A DNA stretch of 64,000 nucleotides from positions 1-64,000 of the forward strand of contig NZ_JASKMS010000003.1 in the NCBI RefSeq assembly GCF_030124145.1. The letters run 5' to 3'. The DNA comes from Streptomyces sp. 378. GTDB lineage: Bacteria; Actinomycetota; Actinomycetes; Streptomycetales; Streptomycetaceae. The notes under the pieces were generated by a model. It ran no database searches. It was not told where the DNA came from and was given only the letters and a program-made list of their open reading frames with translations. Within the stretch, counting starts at the first letter, position 1. Each line of letters opens with the position of its first letter. The translations under genes were made by a program, and so were the position numbers. Of the stretch, positions 51,529 to 60,972 are shown piece after piece.

Positions 51529-52649
51529 GCACTCCCCAGCAGACCCGGACCGGCGTGACCCACGACGTCGACCACAGCGACGCCGCCTACCGGGCGTGGC
51601 TCAAAGAAGCCGTCCGCAGAGTCCAGGCCGACGCCAACCGCTCGGCCGACACGCATCTGCTCCAGTTCCCCCTGCCCGAGCGGTGGGGCATCGATCTGTA
51701 CCTGAAGGACGAGTCGACCCACCCCACCGGCAGCCTCAAGCACCGCCTCGCCCGCTCCCTCTTCCTCTACGGCCTCTGCAATGGCTGGATCCGGCCGGAC
51801 CGCCCCGTCATCGAGGCCTCCAGCGGCTCGACGGCCGTCTCCGAGGCGTACTTCGCGAAGCTGATCGGCGTGCCCTTCATCGCCGTCATGCCGCGCACGA
51901 CGAGCGCCGAGAAGATCCGCCTCATCGAGTTCCACTCCGGCCGGTGTCACTTCGTGGACGACCCTCGCACGATGTACGAGGAGTCCGCCCGCCTCGCGGC
52001 CGAGACCGGCGGCCACTACATGGACCAGTTCACCTACGCCGAGCGGGCCACGGACTGGCGCGGGAACAACAACATCGCCGAATCCATCTTCCGTCAGCTG
52101 CGCCTGGAGCGGTTTCCCGAGCCGGCGTGGATCGTCGCCACGGCGGGCACGGGCGGCACCTCCGCGACCCTCGCGCGTTACGTCCACTACATGCAGTACG
52201 ACACGCGCGTCTGCGTGGCCGACCCGGAGAACTCGTGCTTCTTCGAGGGCTGGACCACCGGCGATCCGGACGTCACCTGCGACTGCGGCTCCCGCATCGA
52301 GGGCATCGGCCGGCCCCGAATGGAACCGAGCTTCGTGCCCGGCGCGATCGACCGGATGATGAAGGTGCCCGACGCGGCCAGCGTCGCCGCCGTACGGGCC
52401 CTGGAGCGCGCCATCGGCCGCAAGGCGGGCGGCTCGACCGGCACGGGGCTGTGGAGCGCGCTGAAGATCGTCGCGGAGATGGTGTCGGAGGGGCGGCGGG
52501 GCAGCGTCGTGACCCTGCTGTGCGACCCGGGGGACCGGTATCTCGACAAGTACTACTCGGACGCCTGGCTGGCGGCCCAGGGGCTGGACATCGAGCCGTA
52601 CACGGCCATGATCGACTCGTTGCTGAGGACGGGCGTCTGGCGCGACTGA
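51525..52649 (+). CDS. PLP-dependent cysteine synthase family protein (Cds1-like)
   Basis: Fold-type II PLP enzyme of 374 residues. The cofactor Lys72 lies in [14 protein letters not shown]. The Ser/Thr loop is [15 protein letters not shown] and the Gly-rich phosphate loop [15 protein letters not shown]. The C-terminal [12 protein letters not shown] carries the pyridine-nitrogen-contacting region. The sequence is closest in pattern to actinobacterial Cds1-type L-cysteine desulfhydrases rather than CysK/CysM, so H2S-releasing cysteine breakdown is likely. A typical TTAGGAG is upstream of GTG 51525. Confidence 0.85.
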   Translation: MSTPQQTRTGVTHDVDHSDAAYRAWLKEAVRRVQADANRSADTHLLQFPLPERWGIDLYLKDESTHPTGSLKHRLARSLFLYGLCNGWIRPDRPVIEASSGSTAVSEAYFAKLIGVPFIAVMPRTTSAEKIRLIEFHSGRCHFVDDPRTMYEESARLAAETGGHYMDQFTYAERATDWRGNNNIAESIFRQLRLERFPEPAWIVATAGTGGTSATLARYVHYMQYDTRVCVADPENSCFFEGWTTGDPDVTCDCGSRIEGIGRPRMEPSFVPGAIDRMMKVPDAASVAAVRALERAIGRKAGGSTGTGLWSALKIVAEMVSEGRRGSVVTLLCDPGDRYLDKYYSDAWLAAQGLDIEPYTAMIDSLLRTGVWRD

Positions 52650-52658
52650 GTACGGCCC

Positions 52659-53126
52659 TCAGGCGTTCAGCCGCCGGTCCAGTGCCGTCATGGCGTCCCG
52701 GAACGCGCGCGCCTGGCCCCCGCGCACCGCTTTCATCGCCAGCCGGTAGGCCGCCGTCCCGTCGGTGGCGAACGTCCACCGCACCCGGGTGCCGCCGCCG
52801 ACCGGCGCGAGCCGCCATTCCTCGGCTATCGCCCGCACGCCCGGCACGTTGGTGACGTCGACGCGATAGGCGTACACCTCGGGCGCCTCCGCCGCGATGA
52901 GCGACTCGCGGAACCGGATGCCACCGGTGAGCGTGATGTCGCGCCCCGAGCCCGCGTCGACCGGGCGGGCTGCCGTCACCCGCGGGAACCACTCGGTCCA
53001 GCCGGGCACGTCGGCGAGCGCGTCGTAGACCTGCTCCACCGGAGCGGAGACCCCTCGGCCGAAAACGTGCCGAACGGGCGCGGTCCCGACGAAGTCGAGC
53101 TCCACCGGGCGCAGTCGACGAGCCAT
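52659..53126 (-). CDS. SRPBCC family protein
   Basis: Protein of 155 residues with a START/Bet v1-like fold. It shows VSAPVEQVYDALADVPGWTEWFP near the start (about 26-48) and RWTFATDGTAAYRLAMKAV in the C-terminal long helix. Such proteins bind hydrophobic ligands or act as polyketide cyclase-like enzymes. The stop lies nine bases from the convergent Cds1-like stop. A role cannot be assigned. Confidence 0.82.
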   Translation of the reverse strand: MARRLRPVELDFVGTAPVRHVFGRGVSAPVEQVYDALADVPGWTEWFPRVTAARPVDAGSGRDITLTGGIRFRESLIAAEAPEVYAYRVDVTNVPGVRAIAEEWRLAPVGGGTRVRWTFATDGTAAYRLAMKAVRGGQARAFRDAMTALDRRLNA

Positions 53127-53189
53127 GGACGAAGCCCTCCTGGACGGAAGCGGTCGAGACCGTGGAGGGTCACCCTAGCTGGCGCTCCG

Positions 53190-54020
53190 TCAGCTGTCTG
53201 TACCGTCCTCGGGCTCCCCGGCCACCACCAGGCGCCGCAGGTGCTCGGCGACCACCCCGCGTGCCTCCTCCGGAAGACCGGCGTCCGTGACCAGCGTGTC
53301 GATCCGCTCCAGTGAGGCGAACGAACTCAGGCCCACCTTGCCCCACTTGGTGTGGTCGGCGACCACGACCACACGGCGCGCGGACTGGACGAGCCGCCGG
53401 TTCGTCTCGGCCTCCGCGAGGTTCGGCGTCGACAGACCGGCCTCGACCGATATGCCGTGCACCCCGAGGAACAGCAGGTCGAAGTGGAGCGCCGCGATCG
53501 CCTGGTCGGCCACGGGGCCCACGAGCGAGTCGGAGGGCGTGCGCACCCCGCCCGTCAGCACGACCGTGGCCGCGCCCTGCCGAGGGCCCGAGGTGCGCTG
53601 CGCCGCGTGGAACACGTCGGCGACCCGCACCGAGTTGGTGACCACCGTGAGATCCGGGACGTCCAGCAGCTGGTGCGCCAGCGCGAAGGTCGTCGTACCG
53701 CCCGACAGGGCGATCGCCGCGCCCGGCGCGACCAGTTTGGCCGCGGCGCGCGCGATGTCCTCCTTGGCGGTCAGCTCCAGGCCGGACTTGGCCTCGAAGC
53801 CCGGTTCGTGCGTACTCGCCTCGACCACCGGGACCGCGCCGCCGTGCACCTTCTCCAGCACGCCCTGGCGGGCGAGCGCGTCGAGGTCGCGGCGGACCGT
53901 CATGTCCGACACGCCGAGCTTGCGGGTCAGCTCGTTGACCCGGACACCGCCCCGGCGGCGGACCTCGTCGAGGATCAGGGATCTCCGCTGCTCCGCGAGG
54001 AGGTTCTGATTCTCGCTCAC
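53190..54020 (-). CDS. DeoR/GlpR family transcriptional regulator
   Basis: Repressor of 276 residues. The helix-turn-helix is GGVRVNELTRKLGVSDMTVRRDLDALARQ (about residues 24-52). The DeoR sensor follows, with IALSGGTTTFALAHQL and VVADHTKWGKVG. It differs from the DeoR gene at 41952 and has no sugar genes beside it, so its targets are elsewhere. The GTG at 54020 has GGAGC five bases upstream. It lies in the same direction as, and 63 bp upstream of, the SRPBCC gene. Confidence 0.9.
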   Translation of the reverse strand: MSENQNLLAEQRRSLILDEVRRRGGVRVNELTRKLGVSDMTVRRDLDALARQGVLEKVHGGAVPVVEASTHEPGFEAKSGLELTAKEDIARAAAKLVAPGAAIALSGGTTTFALAHQLLDVPDLTVVTNSVRVADVFHAAQRTSGPRQGAATVVLTGGVRTPSDSLVGPVADQAIAALHFDLLFLGVHGISVEAGLSTPNLAEAETNRRLVQSARRVVVVADHTKWGKVGLSSFASLERIDTLVTDAGLPEEARGVVAEHLRRLVVAGEPEDGTDS

Positions 54021-54308
54021 GTACGCTCCGGTCCTTTCGCCTCAATGCCGTCCGACACGCCCCACACCGGCTCCGACTGGGACATTCTTCCTGGCTCCGG
54101 TGCGAGGACGTCTCATCCTCGCATGTCGCGGGGCGGGGAGCGCCACCGACTGCTCGTCGCGCACATGTCACCCGTGGTTCATGCTTCGCCGCGGTTCATC
54201 ACGGATCGGGGAGATTCCGTGACAGGAGGTGTACGCCGCCGCGGAAGTGGAGATCCTTGTGCCCGCACGGACGGAGCCGACGGCGTGTCACGGGGGAAGT
54301 GCGAATCA

Positions 54309-56663
54309 GTGGAACGTGCGCGGGAACATGCGTCGACCGGCGGACCGGACGGTCCCGCCGCGCGGCCCGGCGAAACCGGGACCGCACTGGAACTCCTGGT
54401 CCACGGCGTGGGCGGGACCACGCCGCAGGAGATGCTCAACGATCCGCGCACGGTGCGGATCACCGGCGACGACACCGCGGCCGTCTTCCGGCGCGCCGAC
54501 GACGTCGACGCCGAGCACAGCCCCGACGACCGCCGCCGCGACGGACCGGTGCCCGAGGCGTACGTCTGGTGCAACCTCACCTCCGGCAACGGCACCCGCG
54601 CCCTGTGGTTGCTGCTGCTGCCCTTCATGGTCGTCAACCTCGCCCACTGGATGCGCCCCACCGCCCACGGCCGCCGCCGCGCCGTGCGTCTGTACGGCCT
54701 CCTGGTGCGGCTCGCCGGGCTCACACTGACGGTGCTGCTCGTCGCCGCGGCCTGCGAGGTCGCCCTCGATCTGGCGGCTTGGCAGTGCGCGGGCACCGCC
54801 GCCTGCGCCGACCGCCACACCTGGCTGGGCTTCCTCTCACCCACCGTCTCGGACGGCGGCTGGTGGAGCGCCCCGGGCCGCAGGCTCGCCCTCGCCGCGG
54901 CCGTCCCCACCGCCCTGACCCTCCTGCTGTGGTACCTGTCCCGGCGTACGTGGAGCGACTACGAGTCCCAGCAGCCCATCGAACGCGCCCCCGAGCCCGA
55001 AGCGGACGGCGGCCCGACGGCACTCGGCCGGCCCGGGTTCTGGTACGGACGCCGGCTGGTGGCGCGCCTGCGTGCCGCGCACACCGCCGCCGGCCTGATC
55101 ACGGTCGCCGCAGCGGTCGGCAGCGCCGCCGCCCGCCACGACCGCCGGCCCGGCGGCCCCGCCGTCCTCGACACCCTGGGGCTGATCCTGGAAGCGGCCC
55201 TCGCGGCCTGCGCGGTCGCCGTGGTGTGGGTGGTGTGCCGCCGGGGCCGCAGCGAGAAACGGCTGGACCGGGAACTCGACGAGCGCTTAGTACGGCGTCT
55301 GCCGCTCGCGGCGCTCGTCCTGCTCGCCCTCGCCCTGCTGTACGCCGGATGGGAGCGCCCCGGGTGGACGTCGCACGGCAGACTGCCGGGTGACACGACC
55401 TTCGGCGGGATCGCCCTGGTCCAGGGCCTGCTCGTGATCGTCCTCGGTGTCGTCGCCCACGTTCTCCACCGCACCGACCCCGACCGGCGGGCGGTGCTGC
55501 GGGGCCTGGGCGGACCGGCCGTGGCGATGCTGGCCTGCGCACTGGGCGGGGTGATGTCCGGCGGCGTGTCCCAGCGCGTGTCCGACTGGCTGGACGGCAC
55601 CGGAGCGTCCATCGAGGGCCCGCCGGTCCTGCTGACCTGGCAGGCGTCCGTGATCCCGCCGCTGCTCGTCGTCCTGCTGGGGCTCATCGGCTGGCTGGGC
55701 CATCGTGCCTGGCGACTCGCCCGGGCCGAGCGGACCGCCGTGGCACTCGACTACCCGGACGAGGACCTGGACCCCGCCCGCACCCGCCGTATCGCCTACA
55801 CCCGGGCGATGGCCGCGCTCACCGACCGGGGACCCCGCGTCGTGGCCGTCACCTCAGGTGCCACGCTGCTGCTCGGTGCCGGAGCCCTGGTGGGCGCCCT
55901 GGTCACCGACGAAACCCCGGGCGAGGCCGCGCAGGGCGCCTACCCCGTCGTCCACGGCGCCGCCGAGACCGCCCAGGCGCTCGGCTCCTGGCTCATCGGC
56001 TTCGGCTTCATACTCTTCGTCACCTGGGGCCGGCGCGCCTACAAGGACGCCGCGGCCCGCCGCACCATCGGCATCCTGTGGGACGTCGGCACCTTCTGGC
56101 CGCGTGCCTCCCACCCCTTCGCCCCGCCCTGCTACGCCGAGCGCGCGGTGCCCGACCTGACCTGGCGGATAGCGACCTGGACCCGTGTCACCGGCGGACG
56201 GCTGGTCCTCTCCGGCCACTCGCAGGGCAGCGTGCTCGCCGCCGCGGCGGCCTGGCAACTCGCCCCGTCCGCCCGCAAACGGGTCGCACTGCTCACCTAC
56301 GGCTCACCTCTGGAGCGCCTCTACGGCCGCTGGTTCCCGGCGCACTTCGGACTCGCCGCGCTCAGCTCCCTGCACCGGGACGTCGACTGCTGGCGGAACC
56401 TGTACCGGCTGACCGACCCCATCGGCGGCCCGGTGCGCCTGCCCGGCGACCGCGGCCCGCAGGTCGACCACGTCCCCCTGCGGGACCCGCTCGCCTACGG
56501 CCGCACCGATCTCCTGCCGCTGCCCGCGCCGATCCTCGGGCACTCCGACTACCGGGCCGACCCGGCCTTCGCCGAGGAACGCCGCAAGCTGCTGGCCCGG
56601 CTGCGGCCGGACGTCCCGGAGGTGCCCTCGCCCCGTCCCCGACCCGAGCCGCCCGCCGCCTGA
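54309..56663 (+). CDS. Multi-pass membrane protein with alpha/beta-hydrolase domain, TTA codon
   Basis: Protein of about 784 residues. It starts with a short hydrolase-like segment LELLVHGVGGTTPQEML. Then come several hydrophobic helices (about 80-500) interrupted by charged loops, and a C-terminal cytoplasmic alpha/beta-hydrolase segment with the nucleophile motif GHSQGS (Ser at about 638). The oxyanion/Ser and early His/Gly parts are separated by the membrane region, an unusual arrangement. Codon TTA at 55287-55289 is in frame, so expression should need bldA tRNA. Start is uncertain: GTG 54309 (GGGGGAAG upstream) or GTG 54285 (GGAG eight bases upstream). It is convergent with the beta-helix/AAA gene, five bases apart. 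Confidence 0.7.
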   Translation: MERAREHASTGGPDGPAARPGETGTALELLVHGVGGTTPQEMLNDPRTVRITGDDTAAVFRRADDVDAEHSPDDRRRDGPVPEAYVWCNLTSGNGTRALWLLLLPFMVVNLAHWMRPTAHGRRRAVRLYGLLVRLAGLTLTVLLVAAACEVALDLAAWQCAGTAACADRHTWLGFLSPTVSDGGWWSAPGRRLALAAAVPTALTLLLWYLSRRTWSDYESQQPIERAPEPEADGGPTALGRPGFWYGRRLVARLRAAHTAAGLITVAAAVGSAAARHDRRPGGPAVLDTLGLILEAALAACAVAVVWVVCRRGRSEKRLDRELDERLVRRLPLAALVLLALALLYAGWERPGWTSHGRLPGDTTFGGIALVQGLLVIVLGVVAHVLHRTDPDRRAVLRGLGGPAVAMLACALGGVMSGGVSQRVSDWLDGTGASIEGPPVLLTWQASVIPPLLVVLLGLIGWLGHRAWRLARAERTAVALDYPDEDLDPARTRRIAYTRAMAALTDRGPRVVAVTSGATLLLGAGALVGALVTDETPGEAAQGAYPVVHGAAETAQALGSWLIGFGFILFVTWGRRAYKDAAARRTIGILWDVGTFWPRASHPFAPPCYAERAVPDLTWRIATWTRVTGGRLVLSGHSQGSVLAAAAAWQLAPSARKRVALLTYGSPLERLYGRWFPAHFGLAALSSLHRDVDCWRNLYRLTDPIGGPVRLPGDRGPQVDHVPLRDPLAYGRTDLLPLPAPILGHSDYRADPAFAEERRKLLARLRPDVPEVPSPRPRPEPPAA

Positions 56664-56668
56664 GAGGG

Positions 56669-59104
56669 TCACAGGAGCTCGGGCAGATCCTCGGCGTAGA
56701 GCAGCGTCAGGTCGTCCGTGCTCGGCTCCACGACCTGGGCGACCCGGCTCGCGTGCCGCTCGACCATGGCCTCGAAGGTCTGCCGCGCGGTACGGCCGTT
56801 GCCGAACGCCGGGCCCTTGGGGAGCACCGTGAAGTACTTCCGCAGGGCCTCCGCCGCGCCCGGCGCGAGTCGGTACTCGTGCTCCTCGGCCTGCTGCTCC
56901 ACGATCCGCAGCAGGTCATCGGGGCCGTAGTCGCTGAAGGTGATGGTCCGTGAGAAGCGGGACGCCACCCCCGGGTTCACCGACAGGAAGCGCTCCATCT
57001 CCGCCGTGTAGCCCGCGACGATCACCACGACCGCGTCCCGGTGGTCCTCCATCAGCTTCACCAGGGTGTCGATGGCCTCCTTGCCGAAGTCGCGGCCCCC
57101 GTCCTCCGGGGAGAGCGCGTACGCCTCGTCGATGAACAGCACGCCGCCGCGCGCCTTCTCGAAGGCCTCCTGGGTGCGGATCGCCGTCGAGCCGATGTGC
57201 TCGCCGACCAGGTCGACGCGGGACACCTCGACCAGATGGCCCTTCTCCAGCACGCCGAGAGAGGCGAGGATCTCGCCGTAGAGCCGCGCGACCGTCGTCT
57301 TGCCGGTGCCGGGGGAGCCCGTGAAGACCAGGTGCCGCTTGACCGACGCCGCCTTCAGACCCGCCTCCTGCCGGCGCCGGCCGACCTCGATCATGTCGGT
57401 GAGGGCACGCACCTCGCGCTTGACGCTCTCCAGGCCCACCAGCGCGTCCAGTTCACCCAGGACATCCTTGGAGGAGCGGCCCGGCTGCTCGGGCTCGGCG
57501 ACCGGTGCCAGGGGCTCCGGTTCGGCGCGCTGCCCCGGGACCGCGCCCAGCAGGCCGGGGGAGTGACTCGCCGTCTGCACGGCCGTCTCCCGCGCCGCGG
57601 GTGTGCGCGGCCCACCGCTCTCGTCGCTCGTGCAGTCCTCGACCAGCGGGCTCGCTCCGGAGGCCGCGTCCGCACCGCCGTCCGCGAACTCGTAGCCGCC
57701 GCGCGCGCACCGCTCCGTGCGGCACTTCCGCAGCGTCGTACGGCTGCCGTCGATCACATGGAAGCCGTAGCCGCCACTGCCCGTGACCCGGCAGTTCAGG
57801 AAACTGCCGCGGCCACCGGCCGAGACGTAGACCCCGGCCTCCGCCGGGGAGTCGATCGTGCAGCGCTCGACGGTGGGATCGGCGCCCTTGGTGACGATCA
57901 CGCCGGTCTGGGTGCCGTCCACCGTGCAGTTGCTGAGCGTGCCGCCGCTGCCGTGGTCGCGGAACCAGGCGCCCGTCGCCGCGTCCCGGATCCGGCAGTC
58001 GTCGAGCTGAGCGGTCGCGCCGTCGCTCACCGACACGGCCGTGTTGCGCACCTGCGAGAGGTCGGTGTCGACGACGTCCGCGCGCGAACCGCGGTCCAGG
58101 ACGAACAGCGCGTCCGGCACGTCGTGCACCCGGCACGAGTCGAGCACCGCCGTCGCCCCGTCGCTCACCCACACCGCCGGGTAGTCGCCGGTGCTGTCGA
58201 AGATCTCGCACTGGTTGGCGTCCACGCGCGTGCCCGGGTCCCACACCGACAGGCCGTTGCGCCCGAACTGCCGCACGGTGGTGCGGGTCAGCGTGAGAAC
58301 GGAACGGGAGCGCAGGTCGACCGCGTTCTCCGGGATGTCGTGGATACGGCAGTCGGCGAGCGTCAGTACGGCGTCCGTGTCGAGCGTGACCCCGTCGGCC
58401 GTCGTGCGGTGCACATCGCAGTCGGTGAGGTGCGCGGTGGCCCGGCCGGTGATCTGCACACCGCTGCCCCGCACTTCGTAGATCTCGCAGCCCACCGCTT
58501 CCAGCGCCGAGTTCTCCCCGGTCGCCGACAGGCCCGAGCCCGAGGTGTGGTGGATCCGGCAGCGCTCCAGGCGGGGGTGGGCGCCGCCGCGCACCGCCAC
58601 GCCCGCCTGGCCGGCCGCGACGACCTCGCACTCCTCGAACACCCCGCCCGCGCCGTCGAGTACGGCGATGCCGATGCCCGCCGGGTTGTCGACCGCGCAG
58701 CGCCGCACCGTGGGCCGCGCGCTTCCGCGGACCTCGATCCCGGCCGCCGACCGGGTCACGATCCGCACGTCCCGCAGCTCCGGGGTGCCCTCCTCCACCA
58801 GCACGGCGGGAGCGGCCGCGTCCTGGCCCTCCACATGGAGGTCCTGCACCACCGCCGAGGCCCGCACAGTCAGTGGCACCCCGTCCGCGGGCGCGATCCG
58901 CACGGAGCCGGGGGAGCCCTCGGGACCCCGCAGGGTCACCGCGCGCTGCAGGACGAGGTTCTCCCGGTAGGTGCCGGGCGCGACGGTGAGGACGTCTCCG
59001 TCGGCCGCGGCCTCCAGGGCGGCGGCGAGCGATGCGTACTCACCCGTGCGGCGCCGCCACCGCGACGTGCCGGTGTGCGTCACCTGGACCGTGCCCTGTG
59101 CCAT
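56669..59104 (-). CDS. Right-handed beta-helix protein fused to a CbxX-type AAA+ ATPase
   Basis: Protein of 811 residues. Residues 1 to about 490 are a parallel beta-helix of repeated short motifs (many AVLVEEGTPELRDVRI-like rungs, typical of pectate-lyase-like folds). A Pro/Glu linker (about 490-540) follows. The rest is an AAA+ domain of the CbxX/CfqX (EccA/SpoVK-like) type with GSPGTGKTTVAR (Walker A, about 596-607), VLFIDEAY (Walker B) and the sensor/arginine region SRFSRTITF. Such ATPases remodel protein complexes or serve type VII secretion. The fusion of a substrate-recognition-like helix with an ATPase motor is notable. No ESX genes are adjacent. ATG 59104 has only a weak ribosome-binding site. 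Confidence 0.85.
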   Translation of the reverse strand: MAQGTVQVTHTGTSRWRRRTGEYASLAAALEAAADGDVLTVAPGTYRENLVLQRAVTLRGPEGSPGSVRIAPADGVPLTVRASAVVQDLHVEGQDAAAPAVLVEEGTPELRDVRIVTRSAAGIEVRGSARPTVRRCAVDNPAGIGIAVLDGAGGVFEECEVVAAGQAGVAVRGGAHPRLERCRIHHTSGSGLSATGENSALEAVGCEIYEVRGSGVQITGRATAHLTDCDVHRTTADGVTLDTDAVLTLADCRIHDIPENAVDLRSRSVLTLTRTTVRQFGRNGLSVWDPGTRVDANQCEIFDSTGDYPAVWVSDGATAVLDSCRVHDVPDALFVLDRGSRADVVDTDLSQVRNTAVSVSDGATAQLDDCRIRDAATGAWFRDHGSGGTLSNCTVDGTQTGVIVTKGADPTVERCTIDSPAEAGVYVSAGGRGSFLNCRVTGSGGYGFHVIDGSRTTLRKCRTERCARGGYEFADGGADAASGASPLVEDCTSDESGGPRTPAARETAVQTASHSPGLLGAVPGQRAEPEPLAPVAEPEQPGRSSKDVLGELDALVGLESVKREVRALTDMIEVGRRRQEAGLKAASVKRHLVFTGSPGTGKTTVARLYGEILASLGVLEKGHLVEVSRVDLVGEHIGSTAIRTQEAFEKARGGVLFIDEAYALSPEDGGRDFGKEAIDTLVKLMEDHRDAVVVIVAGYTAEMERFLSVNPGVASRFSRTITFSDYGPDDLLRIVEQQAEEHEYRLAPGAAEALRKYFTVLPKGPAFGNGRTARQTFEAMVERHASRVAQVVEPSTDDLTLLYAEDLPELL

Positions 59105-59332
59105 GGTGTAGCTGTGCCCCCACCTCGGTCGTACTGATGGCTCGTCCGCCCTCGGGGCGCTCCGGCCGGGGTCGCGACCGCGACCGAGCCCGGCCGTGGT
59201 GGCCCGGGCGCGCACGCGGCACCGACACCGGCGCGTCCCTGGGGCTCGCTCGCGCGCGGGTTGTGCCGAACGGTTCGGCCGGACCACCGTAGCGTGCGCG
59301 CGGGTGGTGGGTTGACCAGAGCCGGAAGGCCG

Positions 59333-59947
59333 TCAGTTGCCGGCGCCCGTCCTGCCCCAGTCCGGACCCGCCCTGTCCCATGCCTGGTCCCAACGGGCGT
59401 ACCGGCGGCGGACCATGTGCCAGACGATCAGCCGTCTGCCGCCCTCGATGAGGCCGCCCGTCACCAGGGCCGCGCCGAAGCCGGCGAGGACCGCGTGCGT
59501 CGAGGCCGTCGCGGAGTCGAGCGGGCGCGCCACCAACCGGCCGTGCCGGTCGGTCCATATGCGAAACTCGTCGCCCTGCCGCGGGTCCTTGAGACTCGCC
59601 AGGACGGGCCCCTGGTGCGGGGAGCCGTCCGGCGCGGTCCAGCCGGCGAGGACGCGGTTGCGCAGATCTCTGCCCGACGAGGTCTCCGGGTCGGCGTCCA
59701 GCGGGGAGCGGTCCAGCTTGCGGACCACGGTGGCCGTCACCGGGTGCCGCGCTTCGTGCTGGGCCCGGACGGAGCGCTGCAGCGCGTCCTGCGCGGCTCC
59801 TCCGACGAAGGAGCCCACCACGGGGGCGGCCGACAGGATGAGCAGCAGGGCGGCCAGGGCCACCCAGGCCTCGGCGAGGTCGGTCGCGCGGCACAGTGGG
59901 TTGCGCCGCCAGCGCCAGAGTCCGCTGATCGCTCGCACCGCCCGCAC
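59333..59947 (-). CDS. Rv1733c-like transmembrane protein
   Basis: Protein of 204 residues with two membrane segments (about 26-50, LAEAWVALAALLLILSAAPV, and about 150-172). A soluble extracytoplasmic domain lies between them, followed by a cytoplasmic tail. The N-terminal WRWRRNPLCRATDLAEAWV and the loop DRHGRLVARPL match the Rv1733c-type family of actinobacterial membrane proteins of unknown function. The GTG at 59947 lies just after GGGGAAGGGG. It is the same direction as the beta-helix/AAA gene, 229 bp upstream of it. Confidence 0.8.
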   Translation of the reverse strand: MRAVRAISGLWRWRRNPLCRATDLAEAWVALAALLLILSAAPVVGSFVGGAAQDALQRSVRAQHEARHPVTATVVRKLDRSPLDADPETSSGRDLRNRVLAGWTAPDGSPHQGPVLASLKDPRQGDEFRIWTDRHGRLVARPLDSATASTHAVLAGFGAALVTGGLIEGGRRLIVWHMVRRRYARWDQAWDRAGPDWGRTGAGN

Positions 59948-60047
59948 CCCCTTCCCCGCTCCGTGATACTCCCCGGCGGAGCCGTCCGCGCGCGGACCTC
60001 TCGAAGAGAGACATCACCTCTCCCCAGGGCTGCCTCTCATGAATTTC

Positions 60048-60929
60048 TCACACCAGGCCAACGCCCGGGCCGGCGGCGCGGTTCCCGCGGCGGTCGGAGC
60101 GCTGTTCGAGGATCCCGACCGGGTCACCCACCCGGATCGTGCCCCGGGAGAGGGGTATCAGGTTCTGCCCGAAGACCAGCTTGCCGCCGAGCCGCCGGTG
60201 CCGCCCCAGGCTGAACAGGGGCTCGCGGGCGCGCTCGCCGGTGCCCTGGTCGGTGGTGGTGACCACGCATCGGCCGCAGGGCTTGGCCGCGCGGAAGTGC
60301 ACCTCCCCGACGGCGAGGCGCGACCAGTCGTCCTCGGCCCACGCGGGGGTGCCCGCCACGACCACGTTCGGCCGGAAGCGGTTCATGGGCAGGGGGCCCT
60401 CGTCGGCGTGCTCGCCCCGCGCGATGAGGGAGTTGAGGGCGTCGAGCGAGGCCGTCGTGGTGAGCAGCAGCGGAAAACCGTCGGCGAAGGAGACGGTCTC
60501 ACCGGGCCGCGCGTACTGCGGGGCGACGGGCCGGCGCGTGGCCGGCTCGTCCATGTACGCCAGGCGCGCGTCGATGCCGAGGAAGGAGCTGACCCAGGCG
60601 TGCGCGGCCTCGTCCTCGGCCGGGACCGCCTCGACCTTGTCGCGGAAGATCTCCACCGTCACGGTGGCGAGGGGCCGGGGGACGGCCACCGTCAGCGGCC
60701 GCATGCCGGGTGTGGACAGCCGGACGGCGCCACCGGGCAGCAGCTCGGCGGCGGCGAGCGCCAGGCGCGGCAGCAGGCGTTGTGTGACGACCTTTCCCCC
60801 GTCGTCGATCAGCACCCAGCGCCGGTCACCGGCCGGCCCTCAGGGCTCCACGACGGCCTCCCGGGGCGCCGGGCCCCGGACCGCCTTGACCGGATGGATG
60901 TGAAGCGCGTGCAGGTGAGCGTTCCCCAT
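60048..60929 (-). pseudogene. MOSC domain protein interrupted by an in-frame stop
   Basis: MOSC (molybdenum-cofactor sulfurase C-terminal) protein in two parts of one reading frame. Codons 1-29 from ATG 60929 encode MGNAHLHALHIHPVKAVRGP and APREAVVEP, the typical MOSC N-terminal beta-barrel start. A TGA (60842-60840) follows where a Trp (TGG) is expected. The same frame then continues GPAGDRRWVLIDDGG and runs intact to the catalytic-type Cys in KPCGRCVVTTTD and the end. GTG 60815 could restart translation but would lose the conserved start. One base change explains it, so it is a recent nonsense mutation or a sequencing error. Confidence 0.8.
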
Positions 60930-60972
60930 GGGGCCATCGTGCCAGGCGGCACCGACAGCCCCCGGGGGCGGC

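Noticed and set aside
54222..54308. Longer N-terminus of the hydrolase gene from GTG 54222
   Set aside because: The added residues are Gly/Arg/Cys-rich without similarity, and better ribosome-binding sites precede 54285 and 54309.
60840..60842. TGA as a selenocysteine codon in the MOSC gene
   Set aside because: The expected residue is Trp, no selenocysteine insertion hairpin is apparent after it, and streptomycetes rarely use this system.
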